Shown here: positions 49,434 to 58,335 of the stretch, piece after piece | How the letters are laid out: each line of letters opens with the position of its first letter | How positions within the stretch are numbered: position 1 is the first letter of the stretch | Assembly (NCBI GenBank): GCA_964575185.1 | Contig: CAZNPW010000003.1 | Location: 46,365 to 110,364, forward strand | Source: CAZNPW01 sp964575185 | GTDB taxonomy: Bacteria; Pseudomonadota; Alphaproteobacteria; Rhodobacterales; Rhodobacteraceae | Length of the DNA stretch: 64,000 nucleotides | Direction of reading: 5' to 3' | Translations under genes and position numbers: made by a program | The notes under the pieces: generated by a model | What the model was told of the DNA's origin: nothing | What the model saw: only the letters and a program-made list of their open reading frames with translations | The model's database searches: none

Positions 49434-51005
49434 TCACGTCAGGAACACGAACCCGTTCGGCCCCAGCGTCAGGTCGCTGCCGGTGTGGCCGGCCGCTTGC
49501 GACGGGCCGACGGGCAGGCCCGCGACGGGCACCGTCACGGTGCCGGCGGACAGGTTGAAGACGCAGGTGACGGGGCTGTCGCCGAGGCGGCGGAACATCA
49601 GGATCGGGTCGGGCGCGTCGCGCCATTCGGTCGCGCCGTCCTGCAGCGCGGGCGCGCTGCGGCGGAAGGCGAGCAGCGCCCGGGTCATCTCCAGCACCGA
49701 TCCGGCCACGCCCTCCTGCCCTGCCACGTTGCGGGCGAGCTGCGGCGGCTTGACCGGCAGCCAGGGCGTGCCGGTGGTGAAGCCGCCCTGCGGGCTGTCG
49801 TCCCAGACCATCGGCGTGCGGGTCGGGTCGCGCCCCACGGGGGCGGGCCAGAAGGCGATGCCCTGCGGGTCGGTCAGCTCGGCCAGCGACAGCTCGGTGT
49901 CGGTCTGGCCAAGCTCGTCGCCCTGCCACAGGCAGACCGACCCCTGCAGCGACAGCAGCAGCGCCGTCGCCTGCCGCGCCACGTCGCCGTCGGCCCCGAA
50001 CCGCGCCCAGCGGCTCGCCTGCCGCGACACGTCGTGGTTGCCGAAGGCCCACATCGGCCAGCCCTTCGGCGCGCCGTCGAAGAAGGCGCGCACCCGGTCG
50101 CGGAAGAAGGCGGGGGTGAATCCGTAGCCCATCAGCTCGAAGCTGTAGGTCTGGTGCAGCCGCCCGGGCTGGGTATAGGCCCCCATCATCTGGATCGCGT
50201 GGTGGCTTTCGCCGATCTCGCCCACGCTCGCCGCCCCATACTGGTCCAGAAGGCCGCGCACCCGCTCCAGCCAGCCCAGGTTCTCGGGCTGGTTCTTGTC
50301 GAACAGGTGATACTGCATGTCGTAGGGGTTGGCGGCGGGCTGCGGCTTGACCACGAAATCGGCCGGGTTGTCGCGCAGCAGGCGGTCGTGGAAGAAGTAG
50401 TTCACAGTGTCGAGGCGGAAGCCGTCGACCCCCCGGTCCAGCCAGAAGCGCATGTTGGCCAGGTGCCAGTCCTGCACCGCGGGCGTGTGGAAGTTCAGCG
50501 TCGGCTGGCTCGCCAGGAAGTTGTGGAAGTAATACTGCCGCCGCCGCCCGTCCCAGGTCCAGGCGCTGCCGCCGAAGACCGACAGCCAGTTGTTCGGCGG
50601 GCTGCCGTCGTGCTTCGGATCGGCCCAGACATACCAGTCGGCCTTGGCCCCGTTGCGGTCGGCGCGGCTTTCGGCGAAGGCCGGGTGCGCCGCGGCGGTA
50701 TGCGACAGGACCTGGTCGATGATGACCTTCAGCCCCAGCGCATGCGCCCGCGCGACCAGCGCGTCGAAATCGGCCAGCGTGCCGAAGTTCGGGTCCACGT
50801 CGGTATAGTCCGCGACGTCGTAGCCCATGTCGGCCATGGGCGAGCGGAAGAACGGCGACAGCCAGACCGCGTCGACGCCCAGGGCCGCGATGTAGTCGAG
50901 CCTGCGCGTGATGCCCGGCAGGTCGCCCACGCCGTCGCCGTTCGTGTCCTGAAAACTGCGGGGATAGACCTGGTAGGTCACCGCCCCGCGCCACCATTCC
51001 CGCAT
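49434..51005 (-). CDS. alpha-glucosidase (GH13, oligo-1,6-glucosidase type)
   Basis: The 523-residue protein starts MREWWRGAVTYQVYPRSFQD, the common GH13 opening. Catalytic regions are VIIDQVLSHTAAAHPAF, GVDGFRLDTVNYFFHDR (nucleophile Asp), GEIGESHH (acid Glu) and FGNHDVSRQASRWA (transition-state His-Asp). It hydrolyses alpha-glucosides such as maltose, isomaltose or sucrose. It could feed on the alpha-glucan or sugars of the amylosucrase locus 2.6 kb away. Confidence 0.9.
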   Translation of the reverse strand: MREWWRGAVTYQVYPRSFQDTNGDGVGDLPGITRRLDYIAALGVDAVWLSPFFRSPMADMGYDVADYTDVDPNFGTLADFDALVARAHALGLKVIIDQVLSHTAAAHPAFAESRADRNGAKADWYVWADPKHDGSPPNNWLSVFGGSAWTWDGRRRQYYFHNFLASQPTLNFHTPAVQDWHLANMRFWLDRGVDGFRLDTVNYFFHDRLLRDNPADFVVKPQPAANPYDMQYHLFDKNQPENLGWLERVRGLLDQYGAASVGEIGESHHAIQMMGAYTQPGRLHQTYSFELMGYGFTPAFFRDRVRAFFDGAPKGWPMWAFGNHDVSRQASRWARFGADGDVARQATALLLSLQGSVCLWQGDELGQTDTELSLAELTDPQGIAFWPAPVGRDPTRTPMVWDDSPQGGFTTGTPWLPVKPPQLARNVAGQEGVAGSVLEMTRALLAFRRSAPALQDGATEWRDAPDPILMFRRLGDSPVTCVFNLSAGTVTVPVAGLPVGPSQAAGHTGSDLTLGPNGFVFLT

Positions 51006-51188
51006 GATCCGCCCCGTTGCCCGCTTTGCCCGCCAGTGGTGCCGTCGCCGTGCCGGTGTCAAGCCGGGTCTGGCGGGGCTGGACGGACGCCGCGTCCGGG
51101 TTAGCTCGCCGGGGATGGAGACGCCGTCGGCAACGCCGCCCGGGGGCCGGTCGGCCCCGCACGACCCGCAGCACCGGGCGGCGGGACC

Positions 51189-51725
51189 TTGCTGAGGCTG
51201 ACGGTGATCGTCGGCGCGCTGCGCGCCGGGTCGACCAACCGGCTTCTCGCGGCCGAGGCGGTCGCGGCCTTCGGCCCGGCCGAGGTCGCCTGGGGCGACC
51301 TGCGCCTGCCGCTGTTCGACGAGGACGTCGAGACCGCCGAGGGCATCCCGGCCGCGGTGCACCGGTTGGCCGCGCAGGTCGCGCAGGCCGACGCGGTGCT
51401 GATCGCCGTGCCCGAATACAACAAGGCGCTGCCCGGCGTGCTGAAGAACGCGCTCGACTGGATCAGCCGGGTGGAAGGCGCGCCGTTCCGCGACCGGCCC
51501 GTCGCGATCATGTCGGCGGCGGATGGCCGCGCGGGCGGCGAGCGGGCGCAGTTCAGCCTGCGGCTGGCGCTGAACGCCTTCCGCCCGCGCCTGCTGACCG
51601 GGCCCGAGGTGATGGTACCCCACTGCCGCCAGGCCTTCGACGGCGCGGGGCGGCTGACCGATGACCGCACGCGGAAACAGGTGGCCGCGCTGATGGCCGC
51701 GCTGCGCGCCGAGGCGGCACGGTAG
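51189..51725 (+). CDS. NAD(P)H-dependent FMN reductase
   Basis: The 178-residue flavodoxin-like protein (TTG start) has the FMN-loop GALRAGSTNRLLAAEAV, ADAVLIAVPEYNKALPGVLK and RPVAIMSAADGRAGGERAQF. It reduces FMN or quinones with NAD(P)H. It is divergent from alpha-glucosidase and convergent with the FAD oxidoreductase. Confidence 0.85.
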   Translation: MLRLTVIVGALRAGSTNRLLAAEAVAAFGPAEVAWGDLRLPLFDEDVETAEGIPAAVHRLAAQVAQADAVLIAVPEYNKALPGVLKNALDWISRVEGAPFRDRPVAIMSAADGRAGGERAQFSLRLALNAFRPRLLTGPEVMVPHCRQAFDGAGRLTDDRTRKQVAALMAALRAEAAR

Positions 51726-51757
51726 AGGGGGGCCAGCCCCCCTCGCCCCTGCGGGGC
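51725..51757. terminator. tandem hairpins between convergent genes
   Basis: GAGGGGGG-CCAG-CCCCCCTC (51725-51744) is followed by GCCCC-TGC-GGGGC (51745-51757). Both fill the gap between two convergent stops and lack a T-run, so they are candidate bidirectional terminators. Confidence 0.5.
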
Positions 51758-52768
51758 TCACCCCCCGGGATATTTCGGGGAAGATGATGGCAGGAAGGCA
51801 CCCGGAATGTCCGCCCGGCCGGTCAGCGCGAGGTCCGCGATCACCCGCGCCACGCCGGGGGCCAGGCCGAAGCCGATCTTGAAGGCCCCGTTGGCCAGGA
51901 TATGCCCCGGCCGCCCCGGCCAGGGGCCGAGCACCGGCTGGCGCGTGTCGGCCCGCGGCCGCAGCGCGGCCCAGCGGGCGACGACCGGCGCGCCGGCAAG
52001 CTCCGGCACCAGCGCCACCGCCCGCGCGCGCAGCGCGTCGAGCTGCGCGTCGGTGGCGGTCGGGTCGTCCCAGGCGATCTCGGAGGTCGAGCCCACCGCC
52101 GTCGTCCCGTCGGCGTGGGGCACGATATGCAGGCCGTCGGCAAAGACCTGCGGCCGGTCGGGCGCGGCATGCGCCAGAAGCAGCGCCTGCCCCTTCACCC
52201 CCCGCCCCAGCCCCGCCGCCTCGAGCCCCGTCACGCCCGTGGCGTGGATCACCGTCCCGGCACCGGAACCCTCCGGAGCCACCTTCACGCCCGCCCCGCG
52301 CAGTGCGGCGGTCAGGGCGGCGAGCGTCTCCCGGGGGTTCAGCCGGGCGGCCAGCGTGTCGTGCACCACCGGGCCGCCCGGCGCGAGCCAGTCCGGCGAC
52401 GCCGTCACCGCCCACGCCGCATGCGGGGCCCAGTGCCGCGCCGCAGCCTCCCCTTGCGCCAGGGCGCGGGGCAGGTCGGTGACGGGCACCAGCCGCCCGG
52501 TGCGCGCATAGCCCGTGGACAGGCCCGACGCCGCCTCCACCCCCGCCCAGAAGCCCGCCGCCGCGAGCAGGCTGTCGCGCTGGAACGCCTTGACCGCGTT
52601 CCAGCCCGCGGGCGCGTAAGGCGACAGCGCGCCGACGAGCCCCGCGCTCGCCCCGCTGCCCGGGGCGGGGTCCACGACCTGCACCCGCGCGCCCCGCTGC
52701 GCCAGCTCCCAGGCGATCGCGAGGCCCCAGACGCCCGCCCCCCGCACGGTGATGTCGGCCCTTGTCAT
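51758..52768 (-). CDS. FAD-dependent oxidoreductase (DAO fold), possible MnmC(o) counterpart
   Basis: The 336-residue protein starts MTRADITVRGAGVWGLAIAW with the dinucleotide motif GAGVWG. It has a second FAD-binding part (ADGLHIVPHADGTTAVGSTS) and the C-terminal NGAFKIGFGLAPGVARVIAD. It is divergent from mnmD, 49 bp apart. In E. coli these two activities are fused in MnmC. Here the C-terminal residues SSSPKYPGG are encoded by a dispersed intergenic repeat (51761-51787). Confidence 0.78.
   Translation of the reverse strand: MTRADITVRGAGVWGLAIAWELAQRGARVQVVDPAPGSGASAGLVGALSPYAPAGWNAVKAFQRDSLLAAAGFWAGVEAASGLSTGYARTGRLVPVTDLPRALAQGEAAARHWAPHAAWAVTASPDWLAPGGPVVHDTLAARLNPRETLAALTAALRGAGVKVAPEGSGAGTVIHATGVTGLEAAGLGRGVKGQALLLAHAAPDRPQVFADGLHIVPHADGTTAVGSTSEIAWDDPTATDAQLDALRARAVALVPELAGAPVVARWAALRPRADTRQPVLGPWPGRPGHILANGAFKIGFGLAPGVARVIADLALTGRADIPGAFLPSSSPKYPGG
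51761..51787. repeat. dispersed intergenic repeat, partial copy C
   Basis: CCCGGGATATTTCGGGGAAG plus ATGA matches, in reverse, the GATATTTGGCGGAAGATGA part of copy B. It forms the last codons and stop of the FAD oxidoreductase gene. Confidence 0.5.
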
Positions 52769-52817
52769 TCGCCCCTGCCCGTGGCCATGGTCCGGCATAG
52801 ACCGAACGCCCCCCGTG

Positions 52818-53474
52818 ATGAACCCCCCCGACCTCGACTGGCGCGACGGCGCCGTCCCCGTGGCGCGCGCCTACGGCGACCCCTACTTCAGCCGCGACGG
52901 CGGGCTGCGGGAGGCGCGGCACGTCTTCCTGGCCGGCAACGGCCTGCCCGCCCGCTTCCGCGACGGCTTCCGCATCGCCGAGACGGGGTTCGGCACCGGG
53001 CTGAACCTGCTGGCCACGCTGCAGGCCTGGCGCGCGGCGGGGGTGGCGGGGCGGTTCGGCTTCACCTCGTTCGAGGCGCATCCGCTGCCCCGCGCCGACG
53101 CCGCCCGGGCGCTGTCCGCCTTCCCCGAGGTCGCCACGCTCGCGGCCGAGGTGCTGGCGCGGTGGGGACCGGCCATCGACCTGCCCGACGCGACCGTCCG
53201 CGTCATCGCGGGCGACGTGCGCGACAGCCTGCCCGCCTGGGACGGGGTGGCCGACGCCTGGTTCCTCGACGGCTTCGCCCCGGCGCGGAACCCTGCGATG
53301 TGGGAGCCCGCCGTGCTGCAGGCCGTGGCCCGCCGCACCGCGCCCGGCGGCAGCTTCGCGACCTACACCGCCGCGGGCCATGTCCGCGCCGCGCTGGCCG
53401 GGGCGGGGTTCGCGGTCGAACGCCGCCCCGGCTTCGGCCGCAAGCGGCACATGACGGCGGGGACGCTGGCGTGA
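52818..53474 (+). CDS. mnmD: tRNA 5-methylaminomethyl-2-thiouridine methyltransferase MnmD
   Basis: The 218-residue protein starts MNPPDLDWRDGAVPVARAYG. It has ARHVFLAGNGLPARF, the SAM motif IAETGFGTGLNLLATLQAWR, FEAHPLPRADAARAL and the catalytic-loop WFLDGFAPARNPAMWEP. It performs the last methylation to mnm5(s2)U34 in tRNA. It is a stand-alone MnmD rather than the enterobacterial MnmC fusion. Its stop overlaps the GTG of the next gene. Confidence 0.88.
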   Translation: MNPPDLDWRDGAVPVARAYGDPYFSRDGGLREARHVFLAGNGLPARFRDGFRIAETGFGTGLNLLATLQAWRAAGVAGRFGFTSFEAHPLPRADAARALSAFPEVATLAAEVLARWGPAIDLPDATVRVIAGDVRDSLPAWDGVADAWFLDGFAPARNPAMWEPAVLQAVARRTAPGGSFATYTAAGHVRAALAGAGFAVERRPGFGRKRHMTAGTLA

Positions 53475-54349
53475 AGCGCGACACCCGGACGGGCATCTGG
53501 CTGATGATCCTGGCCGTGACCCTGTTCGCCCTGCAGGACGGGTTCTCGCGCTATCTGGCCGACACCTACAACGTGCTGATGATCGTCATGCTGCGCTACT
53601 GGCTGTTCGCGGCCTTCGTGCTGGCGGTGGCGGTGCGGCGGCCCGGCGGGCTGCGGTCGGTCGCGACATCCCGGCCGCTCCTGCACGCCGCGCGCGGCTG
53701 CCTGCTGATCGCCGAGGTCTGCATCATCATCTGGGGCTACACGCTGATCGGCCTGATCGAAAGCCACGCGGTCTTCGCCGTGACCCCGCTGCTGGTCGCC
53801 GCGCTGTCGGGGCCGATCCTGGGGGAGCGGCTGGGCTGGCGCGGCTGGGCCGCGATCCTCGCCGGGATGGTCGGGGTGCTCGTCATCCTGCAACCCGGCT
53901 CCGGGGTCTTCACCCCCGCGGCGCTCCTGCCCTTCGCCGCCGCGCTGATGTTCGCGCTCTACTCGGTGCTGACGCGCATGGCCGCCGCCACCGACGCGCC
54001 CTTCACCTCGCTGTTCTGGTCGGGCACCATCGGCTGCGCCGTCATCACCATCCTGGGCCTGCCGGCGTGGGAGCCGATGACGGCCCCCGACTGGGGCCTG
54101 ACGGCGCTCTACGCGACGCTCGCGCTCGCCGCGAACTACGTCCTCATCAAGTGCTACGAGACCGCCGAGGCGAGCGTGGTGCAGCCCTTCGCCTACCTGC
54201 AGATCGTGCTGGTCAGCATCATCGGCGTCGCCGTCTACGACGAGGTGCTGGAATTGCACGTCGTGGCGGGTGCCGCCATCGTCATCGCGGCGGGGCTGGT
54301 CACGCTGTGGACGACGCGCGCGGCTGCCACCGTCGAGGAGCCGCGCTGA
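53471..54349 (+). CDS. DMT superfamily transporter (EamA)
   Basis: The 292-residue protein (GTG start) has about 10 helices in two EamA repeats: WLMILAVTLFALQDGFSRYL then GLIESHAVFAVTPLLVAALS, and later SVVQPFAYLQIVLVSIIGVA. It exports metabolites; the substrate is unknown. It overlaps mnmD by 4 bp. Confidence 0.85.
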   Translation: MKRDTRTGIWLMILAVTLFALQDGFSRYLADTYNVLMIVMLRYWLFAAFVLAVAVRRPGGLRSVATSRPLLHAARGCLLIAEVCIIIWGYTLIGLIESHAVFAVTPLLVAALSGPILGERLGWRGWAAILAGMVGVLVILQPGSGVFTPAALLPFAAALMFALYSVLTRMAAATDAPFTSLFWSGTIGCAVITILGLPAWEPMTAPDWGLTALYATLALAANYVLIKCYETAEASVVQPFAYLQIVLVSIIGVAVYDEVLELHVVAGAAIVIAAGLVTLWTTRAAATVEEPR

Positions 54350-54443
54350 TCCTGCGCAAGCCGCTGAGGCGCTTGGCGAAAATCCTGGATACTCCTGCCC
54401 GCCCCGATCCCCGGCTATGCCGGGCGGACTGCGGAGAATCACC

Positions 54444-54923
54444 ATGAAGATCGTCCTCTACATCCTCGCCGCCCCCCTTCTGCTGGCCGCCCTGACCTTC
54501 GCCGCGGGCTGGCTTTTGCCCGCCACGCGCGAGGGGCAGGCCGCGACGGTCATCGCCGCCCCGCCCGCCGCCGTGCTGGCCGTGATCCGCGACGTGGCGG
54601 CGCAGCCAGGGTGGCGGGCGGGAATCACCCGCGTCACCCCGACCCCCGACGGCTGGGTCGAGGAGACACCGCGCGAGCGCATCACCTTCACCACGGACGC
54701 GATGACCGAGACCGGGATACGCCTGCGCTTCGCCTCCGATGCCGGATACACCGGCACCTGGCAGGCCACGCTGGCCCCCGTTGCCGGCGGCACGCGGATC
54801 ACCGCGACCGAACGCGCGACCGTCCCCTCGCCGCTTGGCCGCATCCTGTCGCGCCTGCTGTTTGACCCGGGCGACGTCGCCGCCACCTATCTTGCGGCGC
54901 TGAAGGCGCGGGTGGAGGGGTAG
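54444..54923 (+). CDS. membrane-anchored SRPBCC-family protein
   Basis: The 159-residue protein has an N-terminal hydrophobic segment (VLYILAAPLLLAALTFAAGW) and a START/SRPBCC-like domain (TVIAAPPAAVLAVIRDVAAQ; GTRITATERATVPSPLGRIL). Such domains bind hydrophobic ligands. It abuts the next gene with no gap. Confidence 0.7.
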   Translation: MKIVLYILAAPLLLAALTFAAGWLLPATREGQAATVIAAPPAAVLAVIRDVAAQPGWRAGITRVTPTPDGWVEETPRERITFTTDAMTETGIRLRFASDAGYTGTWQATLAPVAGGTRITATERATVPSPLGRILSRLLFDPGDVAATYLAALKARVEG

Positions 54924-55337
54924 ATGGCGAAACCGACCGACTGGCGCAAACGCTTCGCCACCGCGAAACCGCCGCATGTGGTGATGCTGCACGCCGACTT
55001 CGCCGGCGTGAAGGCGGGCAGTACGATGCTCATCTCCTCCCCCGGCGACATCGCGGCCTACCTCGCCAAGATCCCGCGCGGCGAGACGCGCACCGTCGAC
55101 CGGCTGCGCAACGAGCTTGCCCGCAAGGCCGGGGCGCAGGCGATGTGCCCGGTGACGACCGCCATCTACCTGCGCACCGTGGCCGAGGTCGCCCTGCGCG
55201 ACCTGGACGCGGGCAAGACGATGGACGACGTCGTCCCCTTCTGGCGCGTGATCGCCCCCGGCAGCAGGATCGCGGCCAAGCTGTCCTGCCCGCCCGAACG
55301 GCTCGCCGGCCTGGTCGCGCTGGACGGCGGGGGGTGA
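54924..55337 (+). CDS. hypothetical protein with a faint MGMT/ATL-like pattern
   Basis: The 137-residue protein starts MAKPTDWRKRFATAKPPHVV. The segment KIPRGETRTVDRLRNELARK followed by VVPFWRVIAPGSRIAAKLSC recalls the IPxGxxxTY and PCHRVI motifs of O6-alkylguanine methyltransferase and alkyltransferase-like proteins. The reactive Cys position is Phe/Trp. The match is by eye only. It abuts the SRPBCC gene; accA follows 55 bp later. Confidence 0.5.
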   Translation: MAKPTDWRKRFATAKPPHVVMLHADFAGVKAGSTMLISSPGDIAAYLAKIPRGETRTVDRLRNELARKAGAQAMCPVTTAIYLRTVAEVALRDLDAGKTMDDVVPFWRVIAPGSRIAAKLSCPPERLAGLVALDGGG

Positions 55338-55392
55338 GTTGCCTTCCCCCGCGCCCGCGCGCATATGGGACGGGTACCGCGGAGGCCAGCCG

Positions 55393-56352
55393 ATGATCTA
55401 CCTCGACTTCGAGAAGCCCCTGGCCGAGATCGAGGGCAAGGCCGAGGAACTGCGCGCGATGGGCCGCGCGAACACCGCGCTCGACGTCACGCGCGAGGCC
55501 GAGGCGCTCGACCGCAAGGCCGACCAGATGCTGCGCGACCTCTACAAGGCGCTGACGCCCTGGCAGAAATGCCTGGTCGCCCGGCACGCCGACCGGCCGC
55601 ATTGCCGCGACTACATCGACCAGCTCTTCGCCGAATACACGCCGCTCGCCGGCGACCGCAACTTCGCCGAGGATCACGCGGTGATGGGCGGGCTCGCGCG
55701 GTTCCAGGACCAGCCGGTGGTGGTGATCGGCCACGAGAAGGGCCACGACACCAAAAGCCGGATCGAGCGCAACTTCGGCATGGCCCGGCCCGAGGGTTAC
55801 CGCAAGGCGATCCGCCTGATGGACCTCGCCCACCGCTTCCGCCTGCCCGTCATCACCCTGATCGACACCCCCGGCGCCTACCCCGGCAAGGGGGCCGAGG
55901 AGCGCGGCCAGGCCGAGGCCATCGCGCGGTCCACCGCCAAGTGCCTCGACATCGCGGTGCCGCTCGTCAGCGTGGTGATCGGCGAAGGCGGCTCGGGCGG
56001 GGCCGTCGCCTTCGCCACCGCGAACCGCGTGGCGATGCTGGAACACGCGATCTACTCGGTCATCTCGCCCGAAGGCTGCGCCTCGATCCTCTGGAAGGAC
56101 GCCGAGAAGATGCGCGAGGCCGCCGAGGCGCTGCGCCTGACCGCGCAGGACCTGCAACGCCTGGGCGTGATCGACCGCATCATCAAGGAACCGACCGGCG
56201 GCGCCCAGCGCGGCCGGGCCGAGACGATCGACGCGGTGGGCAAGGCGATCGAGACCATGCTGAAGGAGCTGTCCGGCAAGAAGCCCGAGGCGCTGGTCCG
56301 CGACCGGCGGCAGAAGTTCCTCGACATGGGGGGCAAGGGGCTGGCGGCATGA
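55393..56352 (+). CDS. accA: acetyl-CoA carboxylase carboxyltransferase subunit alpha
   Basis: The 319-residue protein starts MIYLDFEKPLAEIEGKAEEL with GGAGG before it. It has VVVIGHEKGHDTKSRIERNF, MARPEGYRKAIRLMDLA, ITLIDTPGAYPGKGAEERGQ and VIGEGGSGGAVAFA. With AccD it transfers carboxyl to acetyl-CoA, the committed step of fatty acid synthesis. It overlaps the SMR gene by 4 bp. Confidence 0.96.
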   Translation: MIYLDFEKPLAEIEGKAEELRAMGRANTALDVTREAEALDRKADQMLRDLYKALTPWQKCLVARHADRPHCRDYIDQLFAEYTPLAGDRNFAEDHAVMGGLARFQDQPVVVIGHEKGHDTKSRIERNFGMARPEGYRKAIRLMDLAHRFRLPVITLIDTPGAYPGKGAEERGQAEAIARSTAKCLDIAVPLVSVVIGEGGSGGAVAFATANRVAMLEHAIYSVISPEGCASILWKDAEKMREAAEALRLTAQDLQRLGVIDRIIKEPTGGAQRGRAETIDAVGKAIETMLKELSGKKPEALVRDRRQKFLDMGGKGLAA

Positions 56353-56663
56353 ACCCCTGGCTCCTGCTCGGCGCGGCCGGGCTTCTGGAAACCGCCTGGG
56401 CCATCGGTCTGAAGTATACCGAAGGGTTCACGCAGCTGGTGCCGTCGGTGCTGACGGTCGGGGGTGCGCTCCTGTCGTTCTACCTCCTGTCGCTCGCCAT
56501 GAAGCAGATCCCCGTCGGCACCGCCTACGCCGTCTGGGTCGGCATCGGCGCGACCGGCACGGCGATCCTCGCCGTCATCCTGTTCGGCGAGACGGTCAAC
56601 GCGATGCGCATCCTCGGCATCGCGCTGATCGTCGCGGGCATCGCGGCCTTGAAGTTCGCCTGA
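56349..56663 (+). CDS. SMR family transporter, Gdx/SugE-like
   Basis: The 104-residue protein has four helices with the key Glu in LLLGAAGLLETAWAIGLKYT and the TAYAVWVGIGATGTAILAVI signature. The WAIGLKYT variant favours the guanidinium-exporter (Gdx/SugE) clade over the drug exporter EmrE. It overlaps accA by ATGA. Confidence 0.88.
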   Translation: MNPWLLLGAAGLLETAWAIGLKYTEGFTQLVPSVLTVGGALLSFYLLSLAMKQIPVGTAYAVWVGIGATGTAILAVILFGETVNAMRILGIALIVAGIAALKFA

Positions 56664-56666
56664 GCC

Positions 56667-57161
56667 TCAGGCCCGCCCCGCCTTCCGCCCCGGGTCCGGC
56701 CAGCGCGCCTCGATGTCGGCCGCCGCCGCCGCCATGCGCTTGTCGAGCCGCGCCTGCACCCGGCGGCGGGCGAGCTTCAGCGATTGCAGGATCAGCCGCG
56801 CGGCGAGCGTCCGGGGCTTGACCTCGGACACCATCGTCATCCGCGTCCGCTTCGCGCCCAGCGAGATCAGCTCCACCGCCCCCCAGCCGTCGAACAGCTG
56901 GCCCACCCAGGAATAGCCCAGCCGGTCATGCGGGCTGACGTCGCCGACACGCAGGGTGATCTTGCGCTCCTTGCCGCGGAAGGTGAAGCGGATCAGCCAG
57001 ACCGGATCGGTCCCCGGCTTGCCGCCCAGCCGCGGGCGTTCGGTCCGCACGACCTCGGCCCCCCGGCGCATCGCGGCGCGTTCCCAGTGGTCGAAATCCG
57101 CCAGGATGCGGAACACCGCGTCCGCCGGGGCTTCGATGTCGGTGCGCGAGGCAAATCTCAT
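56667..57161 (-). CDS. SRPBCC / START-like protein
   Basis: The 164-residue protein starts MRFASRTDIEAPADAVFRIL. The pattern TDIEAPADAVFRILADFDHW, TFRGKERKITLRVGDVSPHD and MTMVSEVKPRTLAARLILQS is that of polyketide-cyclase-like SRPBCC folds. Ligand unknown. It is convergent with the SMR gene and downstream of nudC. Confidence 0.75.
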   Translation of the reverse strand: MRFASRTDIEAPADAVFRILADFDHWERAAMRRGAEVVRTERPRLGGKPGTDPVWLIRFTFRGKERKITLRVGDVSPHDRLGYSWVGQLFDGWGAVELISLGAKRTRMTMVSEVKPRTLAARLILQSLKLARRRVQARLDKRMAAAAADIEARWPDPGRKAGRA

Positions 57162-57192
57162 GCCGACCTTCCAACGGGCAAAGGTGGTGCAG

Positions 57193-58146
57193 TCAGGGCA
57201 GGATGTGGACCGCGGGCAGGCGATCGGCAAGCCAGCTTTCGATCAGATGCGCCGCGATCGCGCCGGGGCGCGGCGCGCGGATGTCGGGGTGGGTGCCTGC
57301 CACCACCCGCGCCATCTCCTCGCGCCCGATCCAGCGCGCATCCTCGATCTCGGACGGGTCGGCGGTGATCGCCTCGGTCGTCGCCCGCGCCACCATCCCG
57401 ACCATCAGGCTGGCCGGAAAGGGCCAGGGCTGGCTCGCCACGTAGGCGACCGGGCCGACCTCCACCCCGGCCTCCTCCCGCACCTCGCGGCGCACCGCGG
57501 CCTCGAGCGTCTCGCCGGGCTCCACGAACCCGGCCAGGCAGGAATACATCCCGGCAGGCCAGGCCGCGCTGCGGCCGATCAGCGTGCGGTTGCCCGACAG
57601 GACCAGCATGATGACCACCGGGTCGGTGCGCGGAAAGTGGTGCGCCCCGCAGGCCGGACAGTCGCGCTGCCAGCCGCCCTGCGCCGGCACCGTCGCCGCC
57701 CCGCAGGCGGCGCAGTGGCCGTGGGTCGCGTGCCAGCCGGTCAGCGCGCGGGCGGTCGCGGCGAGCATCGCCTCGGTCGCGCCCAGCGCCCCCATCGCGC
57801 CGCGCAGCTCGGCGAAGGCGGTGCCGTCGGGCAGATCCCGGTGGACCTGCCGCGTCGGGTCGGCAAAGCCGGGCTGCGGTGCCTCCGCCGCGTCCCAGCC
57901 GCGCAGGTCGACGGCAAAGCGCGCCGCCCCGGGCGCGCGAGGCCCGTCGAACCCCAGGAACACCGGGTCCGCCGTCCCGCCCGGCAGCGCGTCCGCGCCG
58001 ACCCAGGCGAGCGCGTCCCCCCGCATCAGCGGCTTGCCGCGCCAGATCACCAGCACCCGGCCCCCCGCCAGAAAGGCCCCCGGATCCCTGCCGCGCAGGT
58101 CCGCCGCGCGGTCGAACGGACCACCCGGCCCCGCAAAACTGAACAT
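57193..58146 (-). CDS. nudC: NAD+ diphosphatase / RNA decapping hydrolase
   Basis: The 317-residue protein has an N-terminal NUDIX-like domain, a zinc ribbon (HCAACGAATVP and CPACGAHHFPRTDP) and the Nudix box GFVEPGETLEAAVRREVREE followed by AG. The SQPWPFPASLMVG segment is the NudC SQPWPFPxS signature. It cleaves NAD(H) to NMN and AMP and removes NAD caps from RNA. Confidence 0.94.
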   Translation of the reverse strand: MFSFAGPGGPFDRAADLRGRDPGAFLAGGRVLVIWRGKPLMRGDALAWVGADALPGGTADPVFLGFDGPRAPGAARFAVDLRGWDAAEAPQPGFADPTRQVHRDLPDGTAFAELRGAMGALGATEAMLAATARALTGWHATHGHCAACGAATVPAQGGWQRDCPACGAHHFPRTDPVVIMLVLSGNRTLIGRSAAWPAGMYSCLAGFVEPGETLEAAVRREVREEAGVEVGPVAYVASQPWPFPASLMVGMVARATTEAITADPSEIEDARWIGREEMARVVAGTHPDIRAPRPGAIAAHLIESWLADRLPAVHILP

Positions 58147-58335
58147 CGCCGCCTCCCGCCGCCGCGCCGTTCGTGACACGGCGGCCAAGCGAACGCAAAC
58201 GCGCCGCAACACCGGCGAAAAATCAACTCCGGCGCGAGTGGCGCGCCTTGAAACTTCGCGGCCGCGCGTCACTCTCCGTCGCGCTGATCGGATCGTCCGG
58301 CGTGTCCGGTCCCGGCCGGTGCTTGGGGGACAGGC

